Origin: Streptomyces aurantiogriseus
Lineage (GTDB): Bacteria; Actinomycetota; Actinomycetes; Streptomycetales; Streptomycetaceae
DNA length: 64,000 nucleotides
NCBI RefSeq assembly: GCF_014649375.1
Contig: NZ_BMSX01000003.1
Span: 372,001 to 436,000 of the forward strand
Reading direction: 5' to 3'
Shown: positions 1 to 8,149 of the stretch, one piece after another
Position numbering within the stretch: the stretch's first letter is position 1
Layout: each line of letters starts with the position of its first letter
Position numbers and translations under genes: made by a program
The notes under the pieces: generated by a model
The model's database searches: none
What the model was told of the DNA's origin: nothing
The model's input: the letters and a program-made list of their open reading frames with translations, nothing else

Positions 1-378
1 GCGCCCCGAGGCGTGCAGTGAGCCGACCACCGCGCCGATCCGGTCCAGATGAGCCCGCATCGCCTCGGCGACCTCGGCGAGCCGCTCCGCGAGGGGCAAC
101 TCGGTGGAGATCGAGGCGAGTTCACGCAGGACGGCCTCCGGGCTCACCGCCTCCTCCACACACGCGTCGAGAAGCTCGTCCTTGTCCGCGAACACCCGGA
201 AGACGGTCGCCTCCCCGATCCCGGCGGCCCGCGCGATCCGCCCGGTCGTGACGGCGGCCCCGTACTCGGCGACGAGGGGAAGGGCGGCGGCGACGATCAT
301 CGCTCGGCGCTGGTCGGGGGTCATGCCGGGGGCGCGGCGGCGGGGGGTCGCCGACGGCTGGGGCGTGGGGTCTGGCAT
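1..378 (-). CDS. TetR/AcrR-family repressor, 3' part missing
   Basis: DNA-binding repressor of which only the first 126 codons lie in the window; the frame is open to the edge, so the ligand-binding C-terminal half is outside. A basic, proline-rich lead precedes a canonical TetR helix-turn-helix at about residues 25-68, with the segments GRIARAAGIGEATVFRVFA and DKDELLDACVEEAV. I chose the ATG at 378 because the helix 1 spacing fits and a perfect palindrome begins 10 bases upstream. Such regulators usually repress themselves and a neighbour; the neighbour here would be beyond the left edge or the + strand gene at 771. The ligand cannot be guessed. Confidence 0.88.
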   Translation of the reverse strand, partial: MPDPTPQPSATPRRRAPGMTPDQRRAMIVAAALPLVAEYGAAVTTGRIARAAGIGEATVFRVFADKDELLDACVEEAVSPEAVLRELASISTELPLAERLAEVAEAMRAHLDRIGAVVGSLHASGR

Positions 379-388
379 ACGGCCACGA

Positions 389-412
389 TACGGAGTGAGT
401 ACTCACTCCGTA
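389..412. promoter_or_regulatory. Perfect 24-bp palindrome, probable TetR operator
   Basis: The half-site TACGGAGTGAGT is followed immediately by its exact reverse complement, giving a 12+12 palindrome without mismatch or spacer. It sits 10 bases upstream of the TetR start codon. Position, length and perfect symmetry are as expected for the autoregulatory site of that protein. Binding is inferred. Confidence 0.75.
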
Positions 413-487
413 AAGAGGGACGGAGGAACTCTGGGATGAGGCGGGGCTCCGCCGGAACCTCAGCTGTCCCGGACGCAGCGCCTCCGG

Positions 488-580
488 GGTGACATCGCGG
501 GCCCGCGGCGCGTCTTCGGGGGTGACACCGCGGGCCCGCGACTCGTCTTCGGGGGGTGACACCGCGGGCCCGCGACGTGG
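488..580. repeat. Three imperfect tandem units of about 33 bp
   Basis: The unit begins GGTGACAYCGCGGGCCCGCG and ends with CGTCTTCGG; units start near 488, 521 and 555, the last being incomplete. The core CGCGGGCCCGCG is itself palindromic, so each unit could form a short hairpin. The units lie in the 392-base stretch between the TetR gene and the gene at 771. Apart from these units and the 24-bp duplication at 605-652 I see nothing gene-like in that stretch. Confidence 0.7.
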
Positions 581-604
581 AGGCGTCCGCGGCCACCGGC
601 CGCC

Positions 605-652
605 TCGCTGAGGTCTTCTGACGTCGCGTCGCTGAAGTCTTCTGACGTTGCG
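605..652. repeat. Perfectly adjacent 24-bp tandem duplication
   Basis: Two abutting 24-base copies, 605-628 and 629-652, differ at two positions (TCGCTGAGGTC versus TCGCTGAAGTC near the start, and one C/T near the end). Each contains TCTTCTGACGT. The pair lies 119 bases upstream of the GTG start at 771 and could hold duplicated binding sites; no regulator is identified. Confidence 0.7.
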
Positions 653-770
653 CCGAAGAGACCGGCGTTCACCCCCCTGGCTGCTCCCGGAGGGCGGGAT
701 TCCGCGCACTGGAGATCCTGATCGCAGCGGGGATCCAACCGGGCTTCCCCCACAGCACAAGGAGTCTGTC

Positions 771-1928
771 GTGCGATTCGCACCCACGGCGGGCGGCGCG
801 CTCGCGGCCGCCGGACTGGCCCTCGGGCTCGCCACGATCCCCGCCCCCGCCCACGCCGCACCGATCACCTGTGACGAGGCAGCCCTCGTGGATGCCGTCG
901 AAGCGGCCAATCTGGCGGGTGGCGGCACCATCGAGCTGGCCCCGGACTGTGTCTACTCCCTCGATACGGCCGAGCCACCCGTCGGTGCCAACGGACCGAA
1001 CGGGCTACCGGTGATCACCGAGGCCATCACCATCAACGGCTCCAACTCCGTCATCGAACGCGCCACCGCGACCGGCACCCCGAAGTTCCGCCTCTTCGAG
1101 GTCGGCGGCACGGACGGCGAGCTCACCCTCAACAGGGTCACCCTGCGCAACGGCAACCCCACCGTCGACGGCAGCGAGGACGGCGGCGCCATCCTGGTCG
1201 ACGCCGGCCGTGTCCTGGTCGTCAACAGCAGCGTCCTGAGCGGCAACACCGCTCAGGAGGGCGGCGCCGTCGCCTCCCTCACCGGCAGCAGCACCACGAT
1301 CTCCAGCAGCATCATCAAGGACAACGTCGCCCTCTTCGGTGGCGGCGGCCTCTACAACCTCGGCGGCAGCCTCACGGTCGGCTCCAGTGTCGTGTCGGAC
1401 AACAAGGCCCACCACGGCAGCGGCATTCACAATCTCGGCACCCTGATCCTGCAGTCCAGCGTCGTGCGGAACAACTCCGCCCCGGTCACGGGGGGCGCGG
1501 GCGGCGGTGTCTACAACACCGGCACCGCGACGATCAGCAGCAGCAGCGTGCAGACGAACACCGCCGGTATCGGCGGCGGCCTCTTCAACCTCACCGGCTC
1601 CACGACCGTCAACTCCAGCGCCATCAGCGGGAACACCGCGGCCGACGAAGGCGGCGGGATCCGCAACTACGCCACACTCAACCTCAACTCCACCAGCCTC
1701 GCGAACAACAAGGTCACCGCTGCAGGCTCCCGGGGCGGGGGGCTCTACAACGGCACGGGCACGGCGACCCTTACGCACACCTCTGTGAGGGGCAACAGCG
1801 CCGTGCTCGAAGCCGGCGGCATCTACGAGGACACCGGCGGCACGGTCGATCTGGTGACCAGCCCCGTCAACGGCAACAGCCCCAACAACTGCAGGCCCTC
1901 CGGAGCCGTCCCCGGCTGCGTCAACTGA
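771..1928 (+). CDS. Secreted right-handed parallel beta-helix repeat protein
   Basis: Predicted extracellular protein of 385 residues. The GTG start at 771 is preceded by AAGGAG at 759-764 and begins a clear signal peptide (basic start, hydrophobic core, AHA cleavage site near residue 29). The mature part is built of repeats of the type SSxISGNTAxxGGGIxN, with regular NS, GGG and N-ladder positions, typical of polymorphic outer-membrane-protein/pectate-lyase-like beta helices. An open frame continues upstream to 648 but lacks a ribosome site. No catalytic residues of a named polysaccharide lyase are evident, so an adhesive or glycan-binding role is as likely as an enzymatic one. The gene ends at a strong hairpin and appears monocistronic. 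Confidence 0.85.
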   Translation: MRFAPTAGGALAAAGLALGLATIPAPAHAAPITCDEAALVDAVEAANLAGGGTIELAPDCVYSLDTAEPPVGANGPNGLPVITEAITINGSNSVIERATATGTPKFRLFEVGGTDGELTLNRVTLRNGNPTVDGSEDGGAILVDAGRVLVVNSSVLSGNTAQEGGAVASLTGSSTTISSSIIKDNVALFGGGGLYNLGGSLTVGSSVVSDNKAHHGSGIHNLGTLILQSSVVRNNSAPVTGGAGGGVYNTGTATISSSSVQTNTAGIGGGLFNLTGSTTVNSSAISGNTAADEGGGIRNYATLNLNSTSLANNKVTAAGSRGGGLYNGTGTATLTHTSVRGNSAVLEAGGIYEDTGGTVDLVTSPVNGNSPNNCRPSGAVPGCVN

Positions 1929-1933
1929 AACGA

Positions 1934-1972
1934 CCGGGCTGGGCGGCAGCGGACGCCGCGCGCCCAGCCCGG
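1934..1972 (+). terminator. Hairpin terminator after beta-helix gene
   Basis: Arms CCGGGCTGGGCG (1934-1945) and CGCCCAGCCCGG (1961-1972) pair perfectly over 12 bp around a 15-base loop, six bases after the stop codon. There is no U-tract, as is common in streptomycetes. Confidence 0.8.
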
Positions 1973-2066
1973 CAGGTTGGTCGGGCACGCGAAAAAGCCC
2001 CGGCGAAAGCGACCCGCTCATGAGTTACTGACTCGAACAGTCTGACCGACCAGGGGGGAAGCCCGC

Positions 2067-2828
2067 GTGCCCAGCCACGACAACGACAACCGCGGCAGTG
2101 ATGTGTTCCTGATCGGCGGCGGGTGGGACGAGGCGGCCGCCGAGGCCGTCTTCGGGCCGTTCCTGCGGGCCGCTTCCGCGGCCGTGCCCCGCATCCTCTG
2201 CGTCCTCGTCGACGAGGGCAACGGTGCCAAGCAGTTCGCGCAGTACGACGCGCTGTTGCGGAAGGCCGGTGACTGTACGCCGGTGCCGTTGTTGCTGCCG
2301 ATCGGGGAGCCGTTCGAACTCGGGGCCCTCACCGAGGACGTGGACGGGCTGTTCGTGTGCGGTGGGCTGACGCCGGCCTATCAGGAGGCGTTCGCGGGGT
2401 GCCGGGAGCCGCTGGCCGGGCTGCTCGCCGAGCGGGGTGTGCCGTACGCCGGTTTCTCCGCCGGCGCCGCCGTCGCGGCTCGGGACTCGGTGGTCGGGGG
2501 GTGGCTGTCGGACGGGGTCGCGGTGTGTCCGCCGGACACCGCGGAGGATCTGGAGGAGGTCGAGGTGCGGGCGGGGCTCGGGCTGGTGCCGTTCGGGGTG
2601 GATGTGCACGGGGCGCAGTGGGGGACGCTGCCGCGGCTGGTCGCCGTGGTGGCGGACGGGCGGCTCGCGCACGGGGTCGCCGTCGACGAGAACACCGTCG
2701 TGCGGGTCACGGGTGAGGGACGTGCCCATGTCGCCGGGCGGGGACGCGCCCACTCCGTGCGTCCCGCGCCGGGTGGCGGGGCCCTCGTGCGGTCCTACGG
2801 GCCGGGCGAGTCCTTCTCCGCCGTCTGA
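2067..2828 (+). CDS. Peptidase S51 / class I glutamine-amidotransferase-like protein
   Basis: Cytoplasmic hydrolase of 253 residues with the dipeptidase E/cyanophycinase-type fold. The nucleophile elbow GFSAGA places the catalytic serine at residue 131, after a CGGLTPAY segment at 98-105 that resembles the conserved glycine-rich loop of S51 enzymes. A GTG start at 2067 follows a GGGGGAAG ribosome site. The cyanophycinase length (about 270) is similar, but no cyanophycin synthetase is nearby, so the substrate is unknown; Asp/Glu-peptide hydrolysis is a guess from the family. It stands alone, convergent with the glyoxalase-fold gene. Confidence 0.8.
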   Translation: MPSHDNDNRGSDVFLIGGGWDEAAAEAVFGPFLRAASAAVPRILCVLVDEGNGAKQFAQYDALLRKAGDCTPVPLLLPIGEPFELGALTEDVDGLFVCGGLTPAYQEAFAGCREPLAGLLAERGVPYAGFSAGAAVAARDSVVGGWLSDGVAVCPPDTAEDLEEVEVRAGLGLVPFGVDVHGAQWGTLPRLVAVVADGRLAHGVAVDENTVVRVTGEGRAHVAGRGRAHSVRPAPGGGALVRSYGPGESFSAV

Positions 2829-2867
2829 GGCCGGCGCGCGTCCCTCACCGGCGGGTGAGCGGCGCCC

Positions 2868-3260
2868 TCAGCCGTTGTCGTCTCCGCTGCCGTAGGGCCG
2901 CGTGAGGATCTCCAGGCGGTGGCCGTTCGGGTCGTCGAAGTACGCGCCGCGGCCGCCGTCGTTGTGGTTGATCTCGCCGGGGTGGTGGTGGAACGGATCG
3001 GCCCAGTAGGTGAGACCTGCCGCGCGGATGCGGTGGAAGATCGTGTCGAAGTCGTCCTCGGACACCAGGAACGCGTAGTGCTGCGGGGTGATCTCCCCCG
3101 CCGTTTCCATGAAGTCGAGGGTCACCCCGTTCGGGACCTCGACCGGGATGAAGGGACCGTACGGCGGGCTCACCTCCAGCCCGAGGACATCGGCGAGGAA
3201 GCGCGCCGAGGCACGCTTGTCGTGTGCGGCGACGATGGTGTGGTTCAACTGGACGGTCAT
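2868..3260 (-). CDS. VOC/glyoxalase-fold metalloprotein
   Basis: Small (130 residue) vicinal-oxygen-chelate protein made of paired beta-alpha-beta-beta-beta units. Candidate metal ligands are the His of LNHTI near the start, the His of QHYAFLV in the middle and the Glu of HRLEILTRPY near the end, the usual pattern for glyoxalase/bleomycin-resistance/dioxygenase superfamily members. The ATG at 3260 is preferred to one at 3296 because GAGGAGGG precedes it. The reaction cannot be told from sequence. The gene is divergent from the iron-box region at 3301, whose right-hand neighbour is a siderophore permease. Confidence 0.85.
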   Translation of the reverse strand: MTVQLNHTIVAAHDKRASARFLADVLGLEVSPPYGPFIPVEVPNGVTLDFMETAGEITPQHYAFLVSEDDFDTIFHRIRAAGLTYWADPFHHHPGEINHNDGGRGAYFDDPNGHRLEILTRPYGSGDDNG

Positions 3261-3300
3261 CGCGGAACCCTCCTCGTCACCAAGATACTCCGGCACCAGT

Positions 3301-3319
3301 TAAGGTGAGGCTTGCCTAA
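3301..3319. promoter_or_regulatory. IdeR/DmdR iron box
   Basis: TAAGGTGAGGCTTGCCTAA matches 17 of 19 positions of the actinobacterial iron box TWAGGTWAGSCTWACCTWA. It lies in the divergent region between the VOC gene and the FecCD permease, so it predicts iron repression by a DtxR-family regulator of one or both. Confidence 0.82.
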
Positions 3320-3478
3320 CTGGGGAATCGCAGTGTGTCGTGCGCACATTGAAGTGCGGCGAGTTGAGGCAGTCACCAGCCGCAGCCAGGCGTCGTGCCG
3401 CCGGGGCGGCACCCGTCCCGCACGAGGGCGGCACCCCGCGAGCGCCGGGCTGCGCCCCCCACCCCCCCGGCAGCGGCC

Positions 3479-4522
3479 ATGGTTGCGCGTCCCGAAGGCG
3501 TCACCGTCCTCCGCCCTCGTCCGGACATCTCCCTCCTCCTCCACCGCCGTTCCGCCCTGGTCGCCGTTGCCCTTCTCGTCCTTCTCGCCGCGACCATGCT
3601 CACCGCCGCCTGCGTCGGGCAGACCTTCGTCCCGCCGGGTGAGGTGTGGCGGACCTTGCGCGGGGAGGCCGGGCCGTACGACCTGGTCGTCAACGAACTG
3701 CGGGTGCCGCGGATCGTCACCGGCGCCCTCGTCGGGGCCGCGCTCGGGCCGGCCGGGGCGCTGGTGCAGACCGTGACGCGGAATCCGTTGGCCAGTCCGG
3801 ATGTGATCGGGGTGGGACACGGGGCCGCCGCGGCGACTGTGCTCGCGCTCGCCACGGGGGTGGTCAGGTCGCCGGGGGCGATGCCCCTCGTGTCCGTCGC
3901 GGGCGGGCTGGGCGCCGCTGCTCTCGTGTACCTGCTCGCCTGGCGGCGCGGGATGCAGCCCAACCGGTTCGTGCTCACCGGCGTCGGTATCGGTGTGGCG
4001 CTCTCCGCGGTCGTCCAGCTCTACGTCACCGACAGTGAGCTGGAGGCCGCCGAGCAGATCAAGCTGTGGCTGACCGGGAGCCTCAACGGGCGGGGCTGGG
4101 AGCAGGCCGGGCCCCTCGCGGTCGTCCTGATGCTCTCCCTGCCCGCGCTGGTGTGGGCGAGCCGGGCCGTACGGCCGTTGGGGCTCGACACGGACACCGC
4201 GGCCGCGCTCGGCGTACGGGTGGACCGGGTGCGGCTCGGTCTGACGGTCCTCGGGGTCGTCCTCGCCGCGACGGCGACCGGAGCGGCCGGGCCGATCGGC
4301 TTCGTCGCCCTCACCTCGCCCCAGCTGGCCCGCCGCCTCACCCGTACGCCCCACCTGCCGCTGCTCACCTCCGCGTTGACGGGAGCGGTCGTCCTGGTCA
4401 CCGCCGATCTGGCCGCCCGTACGCTGCTGCCCCCGTTGGAGATCCCGGTCGGCGCGCTCACCGCGCTCGTCGGGGGGCCGTATCTGCTGTGGCTGCTGGG
4501 GCGGCGTACGGCGGCACACTGA
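3479..4522 (+). CDS. FecCD-family siderophore ABC transporter permease (orphan)
   Basis: Inner-membrane permease subunit for ferric siderophore (or cobalamin) import, 347 residues, within the family's 330-350. Family signatures visible include LRVPRIVTGALVGAALGPAG near the start, TRNPLASPDVIGVGHGA, and LTGSLNGRGW in the middle; several long hydrophobic helices follow. The ATG at 3479 gives a family-sized protein, but it lacks a good ribosome site, and the frame is open from a GTG at 3395 upstream. An iron box lies 160 bases upstream. Unusually there is no partner permease, ATPase or binding protein on either side: the gene ends at a bidirectional terminator. Partners must be encoded elsewhere or have been lost. 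Confidence 0.9.
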   Translation: MVARPEGVTVLRPRPDISLLLHRRSALVAVALLVLLAATMLTAACVGQTFVPPGEVWRTLRGEAGPYDLVVNELRVPRIVTGALVGAALGPAGALVQTVTRNPLASPDVIGVGHGAAAATVLALATGVVRSPGAMPLVSVAGGLGAAALVYLLAWRRGMQPNRFVLTGVGIGVALSAVVQLYVTDSELEAAEQIKLWLTGSLNGRGWEQAGPLAVVLMLSLPALVWASRAVRPLGLDTDTAAALGVRVDRVRLGLTVLGVVLAATATGAAGPIGFVALTSPQLARRLTRTPHLPLLTSALTGAVVLVTADLAARTLLPPLEIPVGALTALVGGPYLLWLLGRRTAAH

Positions 4523-4525
4523 GCA

Positions 4526-4562
4526 TGCCGAGGGCCCCGGCGCGCTGCCGGGGCCCTCGGCA
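4526..4562. terminator. Bidirectional terminator between permease and alcohol dehydrogenase
   Basis: A 15-bp perfect stem, TGCCGAGGGCCCCGG with its complement, around a 7-base loop, four bases after the permease stop. It can serve both converging genes. Confidence 0.88.
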
Positions 4563-4638
4563 GGCCGTTGGGACGATCTTCAGCAGGTCATCCGGACGGC
4601 CTTCGACAGGTCGTTCCCATGGGGCCTTCGGCAGGCCC

Positions 4639-5694
4639 TCAGATCGTCGCCGTGTCGATCACGAACCGGTACCGCACATCGCTGCCCAGCACCCGCTCGT
4701 ACGCCTCGTTGATCTCGGTGGCGCCGATCAGCTCGATCTCCGCGCCGAAGCCGTGCTCGGCGCAGAAGTCCAGCATCTCCTGGGTCTCCTGGATGCCGCC
4801 GATGCCGGAGCCGGCGAGGGTCTTGCGGCCGCCGATCACCGAGAACAGGTTCAGGGCGACGGGCTCCTCGGGCGCGCCGACGTTCACGAACGCGCCGTCC
4901 GTCTTCAGCAGGGAGAGATAGGCGTCCAGGCTGAGGGGGGCGGAGACCGTCGACAGGATCAGATCGAAGGTGCCGGCCAGCTTCGTGAACGTCTCCGGGT
5001 CGCTGGTGGCGTAGTAGTGGTCGGCGCCCAGCTTCAGGCCGTCGTCCTTCTTGCGCAGCGACTGCGACAGGACCGTCACCTCGGCGCCGAGCGCGTGGGC
5101 GATCTTCACGCCCATGTGGCCGAGGCCGCCCATGCCGACGATCGCGACCTTCTTGCCGGGACCGGCGTTCCAGTGCTTCAGCGGGGAGTACGTGGTGATG
5201 CCGGCGCAGAGCAGCGGGGCGGCCACGTCCAGCGCCAACCCGTCGGGGATGCGGACGACGTAGTTCTCGTCGACGACGATCTTCTGCGAGTAGCCGCCGT
5301 AGGTGGGCTCGCCGTTCTTGTCGAGGGCGTTGTACGTGCCGGTCATGCCGCCGCCGGTGCAGTACTGCTCCAGACCGGCCTTGCAGTTGTCGCACTCACG
5401 GCAGGAGTCGACCATGCAGCCGACGCCCACGCGGTCGCCGACGGCGAACTTCGTCACACCGGGGCCGACCTCCGAGACGACGCCCGCTATCTCGTGGCCG
5501 GGCACCATCGGGAAGATCGCCTCGCCCCAGCCCTCCCGGGCCTGGTGAATGTCGGAGTGGCAGATACCGGCGAACTTGATGTCGATCAGGACGTCGAACT
5601 CGCCGACCGCGCGGCGCTCGATCGTCGTGCGCTCCAGCGGAGCCTTGGCGGCGGGGGCGGCGTACGCGGCAACGGTGGTCGTGCCAGTGGTCAT
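4639..5694 (-). CDS. Zinc-dependent NAD(P)-dependent alcohol dehydrogenase, YahK/cinnamyl type
   Basis: Cytosolic medium-chain dehydrogenase of 351 residues interconverting alcohols and aldehydes. Catalytic zinc ligands are visible as C45-H46 in GICHSDIHQ and H67-E68 in PGHEIAG; the structural zinc cysteines are 98, 101, 104 and 112 ([15 protein letters not shown]). The nucleotide-binding loop is [10 protein letters not shown]. The start at 5694 follows AGGAGA and gives the usual length; the frame is open far upstream but only as antisense of the next gene. Divergent from an XRE regulator, which by arrangement is the likely controller. Substrate unknown; broad aldehyde detoxification is typical. 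Confidence 0.92.
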   Translation of the reverse strand: MTTGTTTVAAYAAPAAKAPLERTTIERRAVGEFDVLIDIKFAGICHSDIHQAREGWGEAIFPMVPGHEIAGVVSEVGPGVTKFAVGDRVGVGCMVDSCRECDNCKAGLEQYCTGGGMTGTYNALDKNGEPTYGGYSQKIVVDENYVVRIPDGLALDVAAPLLCAGITTYSPLKHWNAGPGKKVAIVGMGGLGHMGVKIAHALGAEVTVLSQSLRKKDDGLKLGADHYYATSDPETFTKLAGTFDLILSTVSAPLSLDAYLSLLKTDGAFVNVGAPEEPVALNLFSVIGGRKTLAGSGIGGIQETQEMLDFCAEHGFGAEIELIGATEINEAYERVLGSDVRYRFVIDTATI

Positions 5695-5790
5695 GCAGGG
5701 ATCTCCTAGCAGGTCGTACGCCCGGTCTGCCTTCGAACCGGGCACGGCGACCAGCCTGCCGCACCGCCCGGCTGCCACCCAGGCCTCACC

Positions 5791-5814
5791 TGTGCCTACG
5801 TTCGCTGTGCCTAC
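5791..5814. promoter_or_regulatory. Direct repeat TGTGCCTAC in divergent promoter region
   Basis: The 9-mer TGTGCCTAC occurs at 5791-5799 and again at 5806-5814 (15-base period) between the alcohol dehydrogenase and the XRE regulator. On the minus strand each copy reads GTAGGCACA. It is a candidate site for the XRE protein; only the repeat itself is observed. Confidence 0.45.
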
Positions 5815-5862
5815 CACTGGCGGGGTCAGGATCGCGTGCGTACGACCGTGAATACTGGACGC

Positions 5863-6777
5863 ATGGACGAACAGCCCGAACCCGTGCCCGAGCCCGGCGC
5901 GGGCCTGGACCGGCGTGCCGAGCTCAGCGAGTTCCTGCGTACCCGGCGGGCCCGGCTCAAGCCGGAGGACGTGGGGCTGCCGGACTTCGGGCGGCACCGC
6001 CGGGTGCCGGGACTGCGGCGCGAGGAGCTGGCGCAGCTGGCCGGCGTGTCGGTGGCGTACTACACGCGCCTGGAGCAGGGCAACGGGCGGAACGTCTCGG
6101 CGGAGGTGCTGGACTCCATCGCCCGCGCGCTGCGGCTGACCGACGCCGAGCACGCCCACCTCACCCATCTCGCCAAGCCCAAGCACAAGAAGAAGCCGGC
6201 GGCGCGGACGCAGCAGGCGCGGGCCTCGCTGGGGCAGCTGCTGGACCAGATGGAGGGGGTGCCCGCGTACATCGTCGGGCGGCGCGCGGAGATCCTCGCG
6301 TGGAACCGGATGGCCGCGGCCCTTTTCGGGGACTGGGGCGAGTTGCCGGTCGCCGAGCGGAACTGGGCCCGGCTGGTGTTCCTGCGGCCCGACTACCGCG
6401 AGCTGTTCGTGGACTGGGAGCAGAAGGCGATCGACATCGTGTGCGCGCTGCGGATGGACGCCGGATGCTATCCGGACGATCCCCGGCTGTCCGCGCTGGT
6501 CGGTGAGCTGTCGGTCAAGAGCGAGGACTTCCGGCGGCTGTGGGCCACCCACGACGTCAAGGAGAAGAGCCACGGCGTGAAGCGGCTGAAGCATCCGCTG
6601 GTGGGGGAGCTGTCCCTGAACTTCGAGGGGTTCCGGCTGCTGGGCGACGGCGAGCAGTCGATGGTGACCTATCACGCGGACCCGGGGTCACCTTCGGCGG
6701 AGGCACTGCGCCTGCTGGCGAGCTGGGGAGCCGACGCGACGCGGGCGAGGGCGGGGTCTCGGACGCCGTCCGCTTGA
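5863..6777 (+). CDS. XRE-type regulator with MmyB-like ligand-binding domain
   Basis: Transcription factor of 304 residues. The helix-turn-helix occupies about residues 50-75 ([20 protein letters not shown]) and is followed by the [18 protein letters not shown] extension. The C-terminal half ([19 protein letters not shown] onward) is the PAS-like MmyB ligand domain common in Streptomyces regulators that sit beside dehydrogenases. The ATG at 5863 is chosen over an in-frame ATG at 5836 because it starts the conserved part; no strong ribosome site is present, so a leaderless message is possible. Likely regulates itself and the divergent dehydrogenase. Confidence 0.88.
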   Translation: MDEQPEPVPEPGAGLDRRAELSEFLRTRRARLKPEDVGLPDFGRHRRVPGLRREELAQLAGVSVAYYTRLEQGNGRNVSAEVLDSIARALRLTDAEHAHLTHLAKPKHKKKPAARTQQARASLGQLLDQMEGVPAYIVGRRAEILAWNRMAAALFGDWGELPVAERNWARLVFLRPDYRELFVDWEQKAIDIVCALRMDAGCYPDDPRLSALVGELSVKSEDFRRLWATHDVKEKSHGVKRLKHPLVGELSLNFEGFRLLGDGEQSMVTYHADPGSPSAEALRLLASWGADATRARAGSRTPSA

Positions 6778-6795
6778 GCGGTGTCCTGCGCCCAC

Positions 6796-6833
6796 GCGGG
6801 GTCACCGCGCATTCTTCGGCGCGGGGTCACCGC
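6796..6833. repeat. Direct repeat in convergent gap
   Basis: GCGGGGTCACCGC occurs at 6796-6808 and at 6821-6833, separated by a CGCATTCTTCG-type segment; a related, inverted version (TTCTTCGGCGCGGTGACCCC) follows near 6855. The wording resembles the tandem units at 488-580 (GGTGAC...TCTTCGG), suggesting one small repeat family. Confidence 0.5.
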
Positions 6834-6889
6834 CCACGGCGGATCAGCCGACGGGCGTTCTTCGGCGCGGTGACCCCTCTGACGTCGGC

Positions 6890-7996
6890 TCAGCCCTGCA
6901 GGCCCTTGAGTCCGTCGTAGGCGGCCATCACGATCTCCAGTCCCCGAGTGTCGTCCGCGGGTTCGCGCATCTGATTCGTCACATACGCCACCGCCATGCG
7001 CGCGTCGGGTTCGATCATCACCATCGAGCCGCCCCAACCGCCCCACCCGTAGGTGCTGCCGAACAGTCCGTAGCCCAGGCCATAGCGGACCGGCATGCCC
7101 AGGACGCGGTCCTCGCCGCGGAACTGTTCCTCCCACGCCCGGTCACAGCCCGCCCGCGACAACAGCCGCACCCCGCGCACCGATCCCCCGCAGGCCATCA
7201 CCGACTGCACGAGGGCGACCGAGCGGGCATTGCCGAATCCGCTCGCCGCGGGGATCTGTGCCCGACGCCAGGCCTCGCTGTTGCCGTCGCGGACCCGTAT
7301 GCCGGTCCCGGCGGCCGGGGCCGCGCTGCTTCCGGGCGCGCTCGCGGTCCAGTCCTCGTCCCTCCCCGGTGGCGGGACCGTCGGCGCCACCCGATGGTCG
7401 TGCTCGCCCGGCAGCCCGATACGGAAGTCCGCGCCCAGCGGTCCGGCGATCTCGGCGGCGAAGAACTCGCCCACGCTCCGTCCGGTGATCCGGCGTACGA
7501 CCTCGCCCACGAGGAACCCCTGGGTGAGCGAGTGGTACCCGGCGGCGCTGCCCGGCTCCCATTGCGGCGCCTGCCCGGCCAGCCGCGCCGTGGCGGACGG
7601 CCAGTCGTAGAGATCGTCCACGGGCCCGTCCCAGTCGGGCAGGCCCGCGGTGTGCGCGAGCAGGTGCCGCACCAGCACCGCCTCCTTGCCCGCCGCCGCG
7701 AACTCCGGCCAGTACCGGGCGACAGGAGCGGCCGGATCGAGCTCGCCGCGGTCGGCCAGAACCAGCGCGCACAGCGCCGTCATCGTCTTCGTGACGGACC
7801 AGACGTTGACGATCGTGTCCCGCTGCCACGGCACTGTGCGCTCCGCGTCGGCGAACCCGCCCCAGACGTCCACCACTGGCTCACCGCCGACGAAGACCGC
7901 CACCGCGGCGCCCGCGTCTCCGGCGTCCAGCGACGCGGCGAGCGCCGTGGGCACAGCGGTGAACAGATCGTCGTACGAGCCCTGGATGTCGGCCAT
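6890..7996 (-). CDS. Serine beta-lactamase-fold hydrolase (class C/esterase type)
   Basis: Cytoplasmic protein of 368 residues with no signal peptide. The penicillin-binding SxxK motif is S67-V-T-K70 in NVWSVTKTM, and the YxN-equivalent is Y154-H155-S156. The conserved HLLAHTAGLPDWDG segment at 111-124 and the late GWGGWGGSM motif are those of LACTB/EstB-type esterases rather than antibiotic-hydrolysing enzymes. The ATG at 7996 has a weak ribosome site but is the first start after the divergent region. Probably an esterase or D-aminopeptidase; the substrate is unknown. Confidence 0.88.
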   Translation of the reverse strand: MADIQGSYDDLFTAVPTALAASLDAGDAGAAVAVFVGGEPVVDVWGGFADAERTVPWQRDTIVNVWSVTKTMTALCALVLADRGELDPAAPVARYWPEFAAAGKEAVLVRHLLAHTAGLPDWDGPVDDLYDWPSATARLAGQAPQWEPGSAAGYHSLTQGFLVGEVVRRITGRSVGEFFAAEIAGPLGADFRIGLPGEHDHRVAPTVPPPGRDEDWTASAPGSSAAPAAGTGIRVRDGNSEAWRRAQIPAASGFGNARSVALVQSVMACGGSVRGVRLLSRAGCDRAWEEQFRGEDRVLGMPVRYGLGYGLFGSTYGWGGWGGSMVMIEPDARMAVAYVTNQMREPADDTRGLEIVMAAYDGLKGLQG

Positions 7997-8149
7997 ACAC
8001 GCTATCCAGCACCCACCGGACCACCGAAGGCAACCGAATTCCCGCCCCCGAGTCCCGCTCGATTCTCGCCCCCGAGTTCCGCTCGCGAGGCCCCAGGATG
8101 AGAAGGCGCGAACCGGGTACACGGGGGTGTTGTCTGGAGGACCTGGACT

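Noticed and set aside
6890..7996. True beta-lactamase (antibiotic resistance gene)
   Set aside because: SxxK is present, but the HLLAHTAGLP motif and lack of a signal peptide indicate an esterase-type relative.
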